Origin: an uncultured Prevotellaceae bacterium
Lineage (GTDB): Bacteria > Bacteroidota > Bacteroidia > Bacteroidales > Bacteroidaceae
NCBI GenBank assembly: GCA_947174565.1
Contig: CAMWJL010000008.1
Location: 1-44,087, forward strand
Reading direction: 5' to 3'
Length of the DNA: 44,087 bases
The notes under the pieces were generated by a model. That model ran no database searches. It saw nothing but the letters and a program-made list of their open reading frames with translations, and was not told the DNA's origin. This document shows, piece by piece, positions 1-7,353 of the stretch. The stretch's first letter is position 1; the number at the start of each line of letters is the position of its first letter. The translations under genes and the position numbers were made by a program.

Positions 1-43
1 ATTTGCCAGCATCGCTGTTCGAGATGGCTTGGACGGCAAATCG

Positions 44-133
44 TTCATAAGTTATTAATAATTGTTCATTAGTTTGGAATCATCATTCATAACTTGTGAA
101 TAATTGTTCGTAAGTTATGAATAAGTAAAAGAT
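44..133 (+). promoter_or_regulatory. 21-bp-phased tandem operator array (ArgR-box-like)
   Basis: Four consecutive 21-bp units start at 44, 65, 86 and 107, each beginning TTCATAAG or a close variant. Read in the other phase, 18-mers at 53-70, 74-91 and 95-112 resemble the classical ARG box (TNTGAATWWWWATTCANW), with 3-bp gaps between boxes, plus half sites on either side. Paired ARG boxes 21 bp apart are the known footprint of hexameric ArgR. Each unit also holds a TTCATAA-N-TTATGAA palindrome, so another dimeric regulator is possible. The array lies just upstream of the activase-proBA promoter. Confidence 0.55.
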
Positions 134-135
134 TC

Positions 136-168
136 TTGTGCGGTTTACGGAGAAAAGCCGTAACTTTG
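136..168 (+). promoter_or_regulatory. Bacteroidota-type promoter for the activase-proBA operon
   Basis: TAACTTTG at 161-168 matches the -7 box TAnnTTTG. A TTG at 136-138 is a possible -33 box, with a slightly long spacing of 22 bp. The start site would fall near 175, leaving only about 13 nt before the ATG at 188. Confidence 0.6.
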
Positions 169-187
169 TGGCAAATTCAATGGCAAA

Positions 188-1093
188 ATGGCACTGATTT
201 TCGACATCAAACGGTTTGCCATCAACGACGGACCTGGCATCAGGACAACCATCTTCATGAAGGGTTGTCCGTTGCGGTGTGTGTGGTGTCACAACCCCGA
301 AGGGCTGGAGGAGAAGCCCGTGAAGATGTACACAAAGAAGAAGTGCATCGGATGTCAAAGCTGTGTGGAGGCGTGTCCCGAGAAGAACCTTGTGCTCACC
401 CCCGATGGCATCAAAGACTTGGGACATTGCGTCGCTTGCGGCAAATGTACCGACGAATGCCCTACCCTCGCCTTGGAGATGGCTGGTAAGGAGTGGACAA
501 TGGATGCGCTGATGCAGGTGGTGGAGAAAGAGCGGCTGGTGATGGAGGAAAGCGGTGGAGGCGTGACCCTGTGTGGAGGAGAGCCGCTGATGCACACGGA
601 TTATCTGTGTGAGGTGCTGGACGAATTGGGCAGGAGAGGCATACACAGAACGGTCGATACGACCCTGCTTGCATCGCCCGAGCATGTGCGGAGAGTGGCT
701 GAAAGGTGCGAGCTGTTTTTGGTCGATTTGAAGCTGATGGACAGCGAGAAACACAGGTTCTACACCCGTGTGGGGAATGAACAGATACTCGCCAACATCC
801 GTATGCTGAGCGAGATGGGCAAGAGGTTTTGGATTCGCATTCCACTGATTGTGGGAGTGAATGCCGACGACAAGAACCTGAACGCCTCGGCAGCATTCTT
901 GGCTTCGCTGCCCACAAAGCCCGAAGTGGTGAACCTGCTGGTGTATCACGATGTGGGCATCGGCAAGCATGCACGACTGGGGACGGCATACAACCCAAAG
1001 GCTCTTCCGATGGAAGCCCCATCGGAGGAGGTGCAGCAGCACGCACTGGACATCATGAGAAGGCATGGATTGAACACAAAAACAGGAGGATAA
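188..1093 (+). CDS. Glycyl-radical enzyme activating protein (radical SAM)
   Basis: This is a 301-residue PflA-type activase that uses S-adenosylmethionine and a [4Fe-4S] cluster to install the glycyl radical on a partner enzyme under anaerobic conditions. The radical-SAM CxxxCxxC triad is visible near residue 27 (GCPLRCVWCHNPEG). Two ferredoxin-type cysteine clusters follow (CIGCQSCVEACP and CVACGKCTDECP, about residues 55-95), as in the longer activases rather than in minimal PflA. The GGGVTLCGGEPL motif is also present. No glycyl-radical enzyme is encoded in the window, so the partner must lie elsewhere, possibly to the left. The stop is 5 nt before the proB start, and the proB Shine-Dalgarno lies inside this gene's end. 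Being co-transcribed with proBA, it may be the activase of trans-4-hydroxyproline dehydratase, whose product is P5C; that specificity is inference. A pyruvate formate-lyase activase is the alternative. Confidence 0.85.
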   Translation: MALIFDIKRFAINDGPGIRTTIFMKGCPLRCVWCHNPEGLEEKPVKMYTKKKCIGCQSCVEACPEKNLVLTPDGIKDLGHCVACGKCTDECPTLALEMAGKEWTMDALMQVVEKERLVMEESGGGVTLCGGEPLMHTDYLCEVLDELGRRGIHRTVDTTLLASPEHVRRVAERCELFLVDLKLMDSEKHRFYTRVGNEQILANIRMLSEMGKRFWIRIPLIVGVNADDKNLNASAAFLASLPTKPEVVNLLVYHDVGIGKHARLGTAYNPKALPMEAPSEEVQQHALDIMRRHGLNTKTGG

Positions 1094-1098
1094 GACAG

Positions 1099-1863
1099 AT
1101 GCGAATGACGATTAAGATTGGCAGCAACGTGCTGACAAGAGCGGACGGGTCGCTGGACGTGACCCGCATGTCGGCGTTGGTTGACCAAATCGCATGCCTG
1201 CGCAACGAGGGACACGAAATCATCCTTGTCTCATCAGGAGCCGTGGCAAGCGGACGCAGCGAACTGAAACACATACAGCACGACCTCGATTCGGTCGATC
1301 AGCGACAGCTCTTCTCGGCGGTGGGTCAGGCAAAGCTGATAAACCGATACTTTGAGCTGTTCAGAGAATACGGCATTCCCGTGGGGCAAGTGCTGACCAC
1401 GAAGGAAAACTTTTCCGACTCCGAACACCGCAAGAACCAAGAGAACTGTATGCGTGTGATGCTGGAAAACGGGGTGCTGCCCATCGTGAACGAGAACGAC
1501 ACGGTGTCGGTGACGGAGCTGATGTTCACCGACAACGATGAGCTGTCAGGCCTCATGGCGCAGATGACGCAATCGCAGATGCTCATCATCCTGAGCAACA
1601 TCGACGGCATTTATACGGGCGACCCAGCCGACCCCGAGTCGCGCCTTGTCAGCATCGTGAAGCCTGGCAAGCGGCTGGACGACTATATCCAGACAAAGAG
1701 GTCGTCGGCAGGACGCGGCGGCATGCAGAGCAAGTCGAGCGTGGCGACACAGACAGCCGCCGCTGGCATCAGCGTCATCATTGCCAACGGCAAGCGCAAC
1801 GATGTGTTGCTCAAGCTGATGCACGACCGAGATAACACACCTTGCACTGAGTTCCTATGTTAG
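1099..1863 (+). CDS. proB: Glutamate 5-kinase
   Basis: ProB phosphorylates glutamate to gamma-glutamyl phosphate, the first step of proline synthesis, in the cytosol. The start IKIGSNVLT and the early VSSGAVASG motif are typical of the amino-acid kinase fold; NENDTVS and the downstream FTDNDELS segment match the glutamate and nucleotide sites. At 254 residues it is the short form without a C-terminal PUA domain. I chose ATG 1099 rather than the 829 start of the ORF track, because AGGAGGA lies about 9 nt upstream at 1084-1090 and the longer ORF only overlaps the activase. ATG 1105 is an alternative. The last 7 nt overlap proA, so translation is probably coupled. Confidence 0.93.
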   Translation: MRMTIKIGSNVLTRADGSLDVTRMSALVDQIACLRNEGHEIILVSSGAVASGRSELKHIQHDLDSVDQRQLFSAVGQAKLINRYFELFREYGIPVGQVLTTKENFSDSEHRKNQENCMRVMLENGVLPIVNENDTVSVTELMFTDNDELSGLMAQMTQSQMLIILSNIDGIYTGDPADPESRLVSIVKPGKRLDDYIQTKRSSAGRGGMQSKSSVATQTAAAGISVIIANGKRNDVLLKLMHDRDNTPCTEFLC

Positions 1864-3104
1864 AAGAGATTTTTCAAGCGTCGAAGGATGCGAGCATCGA
1901 ACTTGCCCTTCTCGACAACGATACCATCAACCAAGTGCTGATGGCAGTGGCTGACAAGGCTATAGAAAAGACCGATACGATTCTGACCGCCAATGCCAAA
2001 GACCTTGCCCGAATGGACAAGGAGAACCCCATGTACGACCGCCTGAAACTGACCAAGGAACGCATTGAGGGCATTGCCGGCGATACACGCAATGTGGCCA
2101 CCCTTCCCTCGCCTCTCGGCAAGGTGCTGAAACACTCGGTGTTGCCCAACGGACTCGACCTAAAGCGTGTGAGTGTACCCTTCGGAGTCATCGGCATCGT
2201 GTATGAGGCACGTCCGAACGTGACCTTCGACGTGTTCTCGCTCTGCCTCAAAGCTGGCAGTGCCTGCATTCTGAAAGGTGGCAAGGATGCTGATGACAGC
2301 AATCGTGCCATCGTCAGCATCATCAAGTCGGTGTTGAACGACTTCCAAATCAACGAGAACACTATCACCCTACTGCCAGCCACCCACGAAGCAACGGGCG
2401 CCTTGCTGCATGCCAACGGATATGTTGACCTTGTGATTCCCCGTGGCAGCAAGAGGCTCATCGACTTTGTGCGGCAAGAGGCTTCTGTACCCGTCATTGA
2501 GACAGGTGCAGGTGTATGTCACGCTTACTTCGACAAGGACGGTGACACGGAGAAAGGGGCGCGCATTATCAACAACGCCAAGACCCGTCGTGTAAGTGTG
2601 TGCAACGCCCTCGACTGTACCCTGATTCATGCAGACCGCCTGACTGACCTCCCTGCTATCTGTAAACCGCTGAAAGCTAACAACGTACTGATTTACGCCG
2701 ACGAACCAGCCCTCGCTGTCCTCAACGGCAACTATCCCGCAGAACTCCTCAAGCCTTCCACCGAAGAAAGCTACGGAACAGAGTTTCAGGCTTATACTAT
2801 GGCTATCAAGACCGTTGCATCAGCCGAAGAAGCCATCCGCCACATCCGCCGCTTCGGGTCAGGACACTCGGAGTGCATCATCACAGAGAACCGCGCCATA
2901 GCCCACCAGTTCATGACCCAAGTGGATGCCGCTTGTGTCTATCACAACGCACCCACCTCATTCACCGATGGCGCGCAGTTCGGTCTCGGTGCCGAGATTG
3001 GCATTTCCACCCAAAAACTCCATGCGCGTGGTCCTATGGCATTGGAAGAAATCTGCACATACAAATGGCTGATTGAAGGGGACGGACAAATAAGGGCTCA
3101 GTAG
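1857..3104 (+). CDS. proA: Gamma-glutamyl phosphate reductase
   Basis: ProA reduces gamma-glutamyl phosphate with NADPH to glutamate semialdehyde, which cyclises to P5C. The 415 residues match the usual family length. The aldehyde-dehydrogenase fold is recognisable, with [12 protein letters not shown] in the middle and the catalytic cysteine region [13 protein letters not shown] around residues 247-259. The C-terminal [17 protein letters not shown] segment is characteristic of ProA. The start overlaps the end of proB by 7 nt. The stop codon lies inside the left arm of a perfect 19-bp inverted repeat, so the operon ends here. No proC is present in the window. Confidence 0.95.
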   Translation: MLEEIFQASKDASIELALLDNDTINQVLMAVADKAIEKTDTILTANAKDLARMDKENPMYDRLKLTKERIEGIAGDTRNVATLPSPLGKVLKHSVLPNGLDLKRVSVPFGVIGIVYEARPNVTFDVFSLCLKAGSACILKGGKDADDSNRAIVSIIKSVLNDFQINENTITLLPATHEATGALLHANGYVDLVIPRGSKRLIDFVRQEASVPVIETGAGVCHAYFDKDGDTEKGARIINNAKTRRVSVCNALDCTLIHADRLTDLPAICKPLKANNVLIYADEPALAVLNGNYPAELLKPSTEESYGTEFQAYTMAIKTVASAEEAIRHIRRFGSGHSECIITENRAIAHQFMTQVDAACVYHNAPTSFTDGAQFGLGAEIGISTQKLHARGPMALEEICTYKWLIEGDGQIRAQ

Positions 3105-3136
3105 AAAATTATCCCACTAATTTTCTACTGAGCCCT
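3093..3136. terminator. Perfect 19-bp hairpin, probably a bidirectional terminator
   Basis: AGGGCTCAGTAGAAAATTA (3093-3111) is exactly complementary to 3118-3136 around a 6-nt loop. The proA stop codon (3102-3104) is part of the left arm. On the minus strand the stem is followed by TTATTTGT, and the DUF4834-like gene converges on it, so it can serve both operons. The plus-strand side has no strong T-run. Confidence 0.7.
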
Positions 3137-3159
3137 ATAAGACCTAAATAAAGACAACT

Positions 3160-3462
3160 TTACTCTACCTCCTCAAACTCCACATATGTACCCTCGTTTT
3201 GCCCAAACATCTTTCCTGATGCTTGGGCTTTCTTTTTGCCTGACGGATTCTCTTGATAATATGTACGCGAAGAATGCCCCGAAGATGACGATTTGGCAGA
3301 ACTGCGTTGAGAGTCTTGCCCCTTTCCACCAGAGAACACACGGAACAAAGCACACAAGTTGCGAAGACCTCCCACCAAACGACCTATCAGCACAAAGCCC
3401 AATGCGACAAGCCCTAAAATGATGAAAAGGACAAGAAACAGAATAGGTAAGATGAATGACAT
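3160..3462 (-). CDS. Small membrane protein, DUF4834-like
   Basis: This is a 100-residue protein with one long hydrophobic segment at residues 4-34 (FILPILFLVLFIILGLVALG) and a polar Ser/Lys-rich tail containing an SGKMFGQNEG stretch and an acidic end. It looks like the DUF4834 family of Bacteroidota, small membrane proteins of unknown function; that assignment is from memory of the pattern. It is the last gene of the minus-strand psd-pssA operon, 41 nt after pssA, and converges on proA across the shared hairpin. The context suggests a link to membrane lipid synthesis, but nothing in the sequence shows a catalytic role. Confidence 0.65.
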   Translation of the reverse strand: MSFILPILFLVLFIILGLVALGFVLIGRLVGGLRNLCALFRVFSGGKGQDSQRSSAKSSSSGHSSRTYYQENPSGKKKAQASGKMFGQNEGTYVEFEEVE

Positions 3463-3503
3463 ATAAATGTTCTGTCGTTAGCTGAAAGGAGTACGTTCCC
3501 CTC

Positions 3504-4256
3504 TCAACCTCTATCTTCGGGCAAAACAAATGCCACGATTGACATACAGACATAAAGTCCGATGCAACAAGCCACACCACGGAACAAGCCCATCCAAACA
3601 CCAAGTGCAGGACACACACTGCCCATCACTGCCCCACCTGCCAAAATCAGTAGCGAGAGACCCAAGAACAGGAACTTAATCTTGTCATGCTTCCACGAAA
3701 GGCTCTTGAAGGCGAACATCGGAATTTCACACACCAACAGCCAGCAGAACAGCAACATAAACAAGAACAAGAACATCGCATTGAAACGAGAACCTGTCAA
3801 CCACGCTTCACTACTCGTCAGCAATGCCCCCCAGAAAATCGCATTAGCAGGCGTAGGCATCCCAATGAATCCCGTATGCTGACGTTCATCGATATTAAAC
3901 TTCGCCAAACGCAAAGCGGAGAAAGCAGCCATAAGGAAAGCCGTGAAAGGCATCACACGAAAAAAGAACTCCGTACCCATCCATACGGGATAAGCCACAT
4001 GGTTGAACAACGTGAAGAGCATCGCTGAAGGAGCCACACCGAAGGTGACACAATCAGCCAGCGAGTCAAGCTCAACACCCAACCTACCGCTTATGCCAAG
4101 AGCACGAGCCGCCATGCCATCGAAGAAATCGAAGAAAGCCCCCAGCAAGATAAACAAGAAAGCAAGTTGATAGCCGTGGTAGAAAGCCGCATAGGTTGCA
4201 ATACATCCACAAATCAGATTGCAACAAGTAATGATATTTGGTATATGCTTTTTCAT
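3504..4256 (-). CDS. pssA: CDP-diacylglycerol-serine O-phosphatidyltransferase
   Basis: This 250-residue integral membrane enzyme transfers phosphatidyl from CDP-diacylglycerol to serine, giving phosphatidylserine. The complete CDP-alcohol phosphotransferase signature DGxxARx8GxxxDxxxD is visible (DGMAARALGISGRLGVELD then SLAD, about residues 46-68). Several hydrophobic segments follow, as expected for this family. The neighbouring upstream gene psd supplies the next step, so the pair makes phosphatidylethanolamine. The gene starts 96 nt after psd and is probably co-transcribed with it. Serine as the acceptor alcohol is inferred mainly from the pairing with psd. Confidence 0.9.
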   Translation of the reverse strand: MKKHIPNIITCCNLICGCIATYAAFYHGYQLAFLFILLGAFFDFFDGMAARALGISGRLGVELDSLADCVTFGVAPSAMLFTLFNHVAYPVWMGTEFFFRVMPFTAFLMAAFSALRLAKFNIDERQHTGFIGMPTPANAIFWGALLTSSEAWLTGSRFNAMFLFLFMLLFCWLLVCEIPMFAFKSLSWKHDKIKFLFLGLSLLILAGGAVMGSVCPALGVWMGLFRGVACCIGLYVCMSIVAFVLPEDRG

Positions 4257-4352
4257 CTAATAAATAATGTTCTGTATGACATTCATGTTACACATTCTCG
4301 CTCCACCTACCCCTCCGTCATCAAACAACAGACTTCGGCAGAGAACTCTTTT

Positions 4353-5060
4353 TTACTGCAAACGAGCAATCAGCGTCTCATCGCCCACAGTCGCCTGTCC
4401 CATCTTCACCAGCACCTCAGTACCCAGCGGCAGATATACATCCACACGGCTGCCAAACTTGATGAAACCCATGTGGTCATCGATGAAACACTCCTCACCC
4501 TCCTTCGCATAAGTGACAATACGACGCGCCATTGCACCCGCAATCTGACGAGCCATTACCTCCACACCATGCGGTGTCCGAATCACCACCATCGAACGCT
4601 CGTTCTCCGTGCTCGCTTTCGGAAGATACGCCTTCAGGTAATTGCCATCCTGATGCGCCACCTTCACCACCGTGCCCTCACAAGGAATCCAATTGGCATG
4701 CACATTCGTCAAACTCATGAAGATAGACACCATCAAGCGTCGGTCGTGGAAATACTCCGTCTCTTCCACCTCCTCAATCACCACCACATGACCATCCGCA
4801 GGTGCCACCACCGACTTGTTAGTAGGTCCATTGAACATACGAATCGGACAACGGAAGAAGTTCAGCAAGATGCCATATACCACCAACACAATAGCAATGA
4901 CAATATAAGAGCCCCAATAAAGCGTGCTCTTCGACATCCAAGCCAAACTGATGATAACAGCAGCCAATATCCCCGCGTACAGCAACGTGTACTTCCCCTC
5001 ATGATGCAGGCGAATCTTGTTTCTGCGCTTATTATGTATCGAAGTATTCTCTTTTGACAT
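4353..5060 (-). CDS. psd: Phosphatidylserine decarboxylase proenzyme
   Basis: Psd decarboxylates phosphatidylserine to phosphatidylethanolamine and carries a pyruvoyl cofactor made by self-cleavage. The cleavage motif is KFGS near residues 199-202, so the serine would become the pyruvoyl group of a short alpha chain. Two hydrophobic segments (about residues 25-65) anchor the protein. The short 235-residue form is usual in Bacteroidota and many non-proteobacterial species. Conserved pieces [11 protein letters not shown] and [14 protein letters not shown] support the call. It is the first gene of the minus-strand operon, 42 nt downstream of a clear -7 box. Confidence 0.92.
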   Translation of the reverse strand: MSKENTSIHNKRRNKIRLHHEGKYTLLYAGILAAVIISLAWMSKSTLYWGSYIVIAIVLVVYGILLNFFRCPIRMFNGPTNKSVVAPADGHVVVIEEVEETEYFHDRRLMVSIFMSLTNVHANWIPCEGTVVKVAHQDGNYLKAYLPKASTENERSMVVIRTPHGVEVMARQIAGAMARRIVTYAKEGEECFIDDHMGFIKFGSRVDVYLPLGTEVLVKMGQATVGDETLIARLQ

Positions 5061-5101
5061 AACCGTCTTCTTTTATGCCTAAACCACGGCAAGAGTGAAT
5101 G

Positions 5102-5132
5102 CAAAGTTACACATAATCCCCGAACAGACAAA
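5102..5132 (-). promoter_or_regulatory. Promoter for psd-pssA operon
   Basis: On the minus strand, the -7 box TAACTTTG is at 5109-5102 and the -33 box TTTG at 5132-5129, with 19 bp between. This is a textbook Bacteroidota promoter. Transcription would start near 5095, about 35 nt before the psd ATG. Confidence 0.8.
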
Positions 5133-5170
5133 CAAAAACAAGACTTTTCCTCATTTTTCCCTCAAAACTT

Positions 5171-5202
5171 TTTGGCGAATCAAAAATAAAGCCATAACTT
5201 TG
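5171..5202 (+). promoter_or_regulatory. Promoter for the tRNA-Gln/tRNA-Met unit
   Basis: TTTG at 5171-5174 and TAACTTTG at 5195-5202 are separated by 20 bp. It points rightward into the tRNA genes and is divergent from the psd promoter. Confidence 0.8.
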
Positions 5203-5276
5203 CAGCCGCATTCAGCAAGGGAGGACAACCCTTCCACGAAGGTCGCCACATCCTTGCCGAACGCTTCAATGAGGAT

Positions 5277-5347
5277 TGTGCTATGGTGTAATGGTAACAC
5301 TACAGGTTTTGGTTCTGTCATTCCAGGTTCGAATCCTGGTAGCACAA
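5277..5347 (+). tRNA. tRNA-Gln (anticodon TTG)
   Basis: The acceptor stem TGTGCTA pairs perfectly with TAGCACA at 5340-5346. The D arm is GTGT/ACAC, the anticodon stem ACAGG/TCTGT encloses TTTTGGT with anticodon TTG, and the T arm is CCAGG-TTCGAAT-CCTGG. No CCA is encoded. The plus-strand ORF and the minus-strand ORF over this region are shadows. Confidence 0.95.
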
Positions 5348-5405
5348 CTCACCGACAAGTACGGAGCGACACATATACGCTTACCGTGTATGGTATTCCT
5401 CCTTC

Positions 5406-5479
5406 GGACTTGTAGCTCAGTTGGTTAGAGCAACAGACTCATAATCTGGAGGTCCTTGGTTCAAGCCCAAGCTGGTCCA
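5406..5479 (+). tRNA. tRNA-Met (anticodon CAT)
   Basis: The acceptor strand GGACTTG pairs with CTGGTCC with one G-T and one T-T mismatch. The D arm is GCTC...GAGC, the anticodon loop is CTCATAA (CAT), and the T arm is CTTGG-TTCAAGC-CCAAG. The D-arm sequence resembles elongator tRNA-Met; an Ile2 (lysidine-modified CAT) tRNA is the alternative. It lies 58 nt after tRNA-Gln and is probably processed from the same transcript. Confidence 0.88.
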
Positions 5480-5490
5480 CTAAGAAAATA

Positions 5491-5524
5491 AGCCCCTGCA
5501 TTTTTGTAGGGGCTTTTTCTTTTT
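5491..5524 (+). terminator. Intrinsic terminator of the tRNA unit
   Basis: AGCCCCTGCA (5491-5500) pairs with TGTAGGGGCT (5505-5514) around a TTTT loop, with one G-T pair. The stem is followed by TTTTCTTTTT. It ends the tRNA transcript and separates it from the accessory patch. Confidence 0.92.
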
Positions 5525-5676
5525 GAGACCCATTGAAATCAAGTCCTAATGGACATTGAGTAATAAGTCCCTTATCTTATAATGCGCAGCCTCATATAAG
5601 TAACAAAACGTATAGTCAGGATGCGTTAATCGAAGTAATTCCATATCTATGGGTATATTATATACCGCCGTGCGAC
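5525..5676. other. Non-coding stretch after the tRNA terminator
   Basis: No convincing ORF is seen. It contains a GTCC/GGAC palindrome near 5533-5544 and a near-perfect AT-rich palindrome GGTATATTATATACC at about 5652-5666. The minus-strand 89-residue ORF across 5546-5815 is a shadow whose start is antisense to a tRNA-like T arm. Confidence 0.4.
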
Positions 5677-5798
5677 GCACACGATGAGTGCCGCATAGTA
5701 TGGGCATCTGTAGCTGCGTGCCAGACATACGGACTATTGTGGACAATAGGTGCATAGGGCGAACTATGCACAGAGGTGGTTCGATTCCACCCGTGTGT
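5677..5798 (+). ncRNA. Candidate tRNA-like structured RNA or degenerate tRNA
   Basis: GCACACG at 5677-5683 pairs with CGTGTGT at 5792-5798 (one G-T). The 3' strand follows directly on a correct T arm, GGTGG-TTCGATT-CCACC (5775-5791), so acceptor and T stems could stack as in tRNA. Between them lie hairpins TGCC/GGCA (5689-5706), CTATTG/CAATAG (5734-5749) and GTGCATAG/CTATGCAC (5750-5771, loop GGCGAA). No normal D arm or 7-nt anticodon loop can be drawn, and the length of 122 nt is too great for a plain tRNA. A 59-nt fold using GGACA/TGTCC (5742-5800) is an alternative. It may instead be a decayed tRNA. Confidence 0.4.
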
Positions 5799-5830
5799 CC
5801 TATTATTATTAACAAAAAAACATCATCATC

Positions 5831-6436
5831 ATGAGAACTATGGAATTAAAGGCTATTGCCGCTATCAACGCCAGCTTGGCGAACGCAGTTGAAAACCTGT
5901 CAAAGGGTGAAAAGTACCTGAAAACTATCGATGGTGCATTGGGCATCATCACGAAGTATTGGAACAAAGGGTATGGTGTATCCGTTAAGTCGTTGCCTAT
6001 CAATGCGACACGCCCAAAAGAATTGTCAGCGTATGTACGCTGCATCATGAAAGGGGATGGTTTGCACCCCTCTTTGCTCACAACTGACAAAGAGGGCAAC
6101 ACCGTTGTGGGCGTGTGGTCGTCAAAGACTCTTGAGGATAAGAGTGTAGCAGCGGTTAAGGATGCAAAGGGCCGTGACACCTATCCCTATGTGCTGGACG
6201 AAAAGGGAAAGCCCGTCAAAGTGGATGCTATCAAGCCTATCAACTTGAACAATGTGACACCCAGGACTATCTTTGAACTCATTATACAGAATGAGGCCTT
6301 AAAGGATGGTGCTGTGCCATTCACGGAAGAGTCTTATCATGCCAGTGCCGACCGTGGTGCTATTATGCCAGCACCTCAAGGTCTTGGCAAAGCCACGCCA
6401 AAATCAAAGGGGAAGAAAGCCTCTAAAGCAGCGTAA
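5831..6436 (+). CDS. Unrecognised 201-residue protein
   Basis: I do not recognise a family. The protein starts MRTMELK (ATG 5840 is an alternative start), has no signal peptide or membrane segment, and is helical at the N-terminus with many alanines (AIAAINASLANAVENL). The middle is rich in beta-type sequence, and the C-terminus is a basic Lys/Ala/Ser tail (KSKGKKASKAA) that could touch nucleic acid or be disordered. It is the first gene of a plus-strand cassette of small orphans, 32 nt after the tRNA-like element. No clear Bacteroidota promoter is seen directly upstream. A DNA-binding or phage-type role would be a guess. Confidence 0.65.
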   Translation: MRTMELKAIAAINASLANAVENLSKGEKYLKTIDGALGIITKYWNKGYGVSVKSLPINATRPKELSAYVRCIMKGDGLHPSLLTTDKEGNTVVGVWSSKTLEDKSVAAVKDAKGRDTYPYVLDEKGKPVKVDAIKPINLNNVTPRTIFELIIQNEALKDGAVPFTEESYHASADRGAIMPAPQGLGKATPKSKGKKASKAA

Positions 6437-6469
6437 TCTATTGTATAACAACATAAACAATGTACTATC

Positions 6470-6664
6470 ATGAAGACGTATAAAGAAGTTTCATCAGACA
6501 AAGGGTGTCCTATGCGCTGCTATGCGCGTGACAACAAAGCGACGTACATCATCACAAGTGCCTATGGGCATGACCTCGTGAACGCGTACAAAGAAAAGTA
6601 TTCAAAGCAGCCGTCGGCAAAGTGGTATAACAGGCACTTTGCCTTTAATGAAGCGAATGTGTAA
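6470..6664 (+). CDS. Unrecognised 64-residue protein
   Basis: This small soluble-looking protein of unknown family contains two cysteines close together (GCPMRCYARDN) and a Tyr/Lys-rich second half (YKEKYSKQPSAKWYNRHF). It has no membrane segment or signal peptide. It follows the 201-residue gene by 33 nt and precedes a small membrane protein by 20 nt, so the three are probably one transcript. The spacing and same-strand order are the main support that it is real. Confidence 0.55.
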   Translation: MKTYKEVSSDKGCPMRCYARDNKATYIITSAYGHDLVNAYKEKYSKQPSAKWYNRHFAFNEANV

Positions 6665-6684
6665 CCATATAATATATAAGAACT

Positions 6685-6885
6685 ATGACACGAAAGCAAG
6701 CAAGATACCTCGCTGATGGCTTTGTGGTTATCAGCGTCATTATCGGAATCATCGGGATGATTCTCGGTATCATCATTAACTCAAAGATAGGCTTTGTCCT
6801 GTCGGCGTTTGGTGGGTGTGCCTTGGTGCCATCTATCATTGTAGGGCTATTCTATGACGAGCCATTGTATCCTGACGACAAATAA
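6685..6885 (+). CDS. Unrecognised 66-residue two-helix membrane protein
   Basis: Two hydrophobic segments are clear, at about residues 12-31 (GFVVISVIIGIIGMILGIII) and 35-55 (IGFVLSAFGGCALVPSIIVG), with a basic N-terminus and acidic C-terminal end (YPDDK). A short loop joins them, so both ends probably lie on the same side of the membrane. I know no family for it. Two GC-rich hairpins follow the stop codon. Holin-like or toxin-like roles are possible for such proteins, but nothing here proves either. Confidence 0.55.
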   Translation: MTRKQARYLADGFVVISVIIGIIGMILGIIINSKIGFVLSAFGGCALVPSIIVGLFYDEPLYPDDK

Positions 6886-6892
6886 AAACAAT

Positions 6893-7053
6893 GCCTCGGA
6901 TATTCCGAGGCAAGGCGGGCGGCCTGAACCGCCCAAGAACCATTTTTCTATGGAAATACAATTTTCTATTAGAGTCGGCAAATTGAAATTGACTGTCACA
7001 TTGGCATTCTAATTTCTTCTGTCGAGGGGCGGATGGTAGCCGCCATTCGCCCC
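6893..7053. repeat. Cluster of three GC-rich hairpins
   Basis: GCCTCGG/CCGAGGC at 6893-6911, GGGCGG-CCTGAA-CCGCCC at 6917-6934, and a bulged stem GGGGCG...CGCCCC at 7026-7053 lie in an otherwise AT-rich 255-bp gap. The first two follow the 66-residue gene directly and could end its transcript, but there is only a short T-run (ATTTTTCT). Confidence 0.6.
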
Positions 7054-7140
7054 AAATGGTTTTCCACGCTGCAAAGGTATGGAAAATAGTTCACTCTATC
7101 ATAGGGAATTGTATGTTTAACAGCATAAAAAACCGAAAAA

Positions 7141-7353
7141 ATGAAACAATCTATTTATCTTACCATTCTGACAGTGCTGTCATTCCCACTGTTATGTATA
7201 GCACTGTTGCTTGTCTTCTCCAGCTGCGACGGCATGCGTGTGCCTGTCTCCATCCTGCAAACGTCCATGGCGGCATTCCTCTTCTATATGTGTTTCTGGG
7301 GATGCTACCTCATCATCAAGAAGACTCAAAAACGTATCAACTATGGCAACTAA
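7141..7353 (+). CDS. Unrecognised 70-residue small membrane protein
   Basis: The protein begins with a hydrophobic segment of about 22 residues ending in SSC, which could be a signal peptide with lipobox-like cysteine or simply a first membrane helix. A second hydrophobic stretch (MAAFLFYMCFWGCYLIIKK) lies at about residues 43-61, and the end is basic. No family is recognised. Its last 11 nt overlap the start of the next small gene in another frame, suggesting translational coupling. Confidence 0.5.
   Translation: MKQSIYLTILTVLSFPLLCIALLLVFSSCDGMRVPVSILQTSMAAFLFYMCFWGCYLIIKKTQKRINYGN

Noticed and set aside
1-41. ATTTGCC/GGCAAAT as a terminator of a gene to the left
   Set aside because: Only 7 bp with a 27-nt loop and no T-run, so support is too weak without the upstream sequence.
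829-1098. N-terminal extension of the proB ORF upstream of ATG 1099
   Set aside because: It overlaps the activase in another frame and lacks kinase similarity; a strong Shine-Dalgarno sits directly before 1099.
5546-5815. Minus-strand 89-residue ORF
   Set aside because: Its beginning is antisense to the tRNA-like T arm, a common source of false ORFs, and no start signals are seen.
7072-7079. Minus-strand TACCTTTG as a promoter
   Set aside because: No -33 TTTG at the expected spacing and no gene on that strand downstream.
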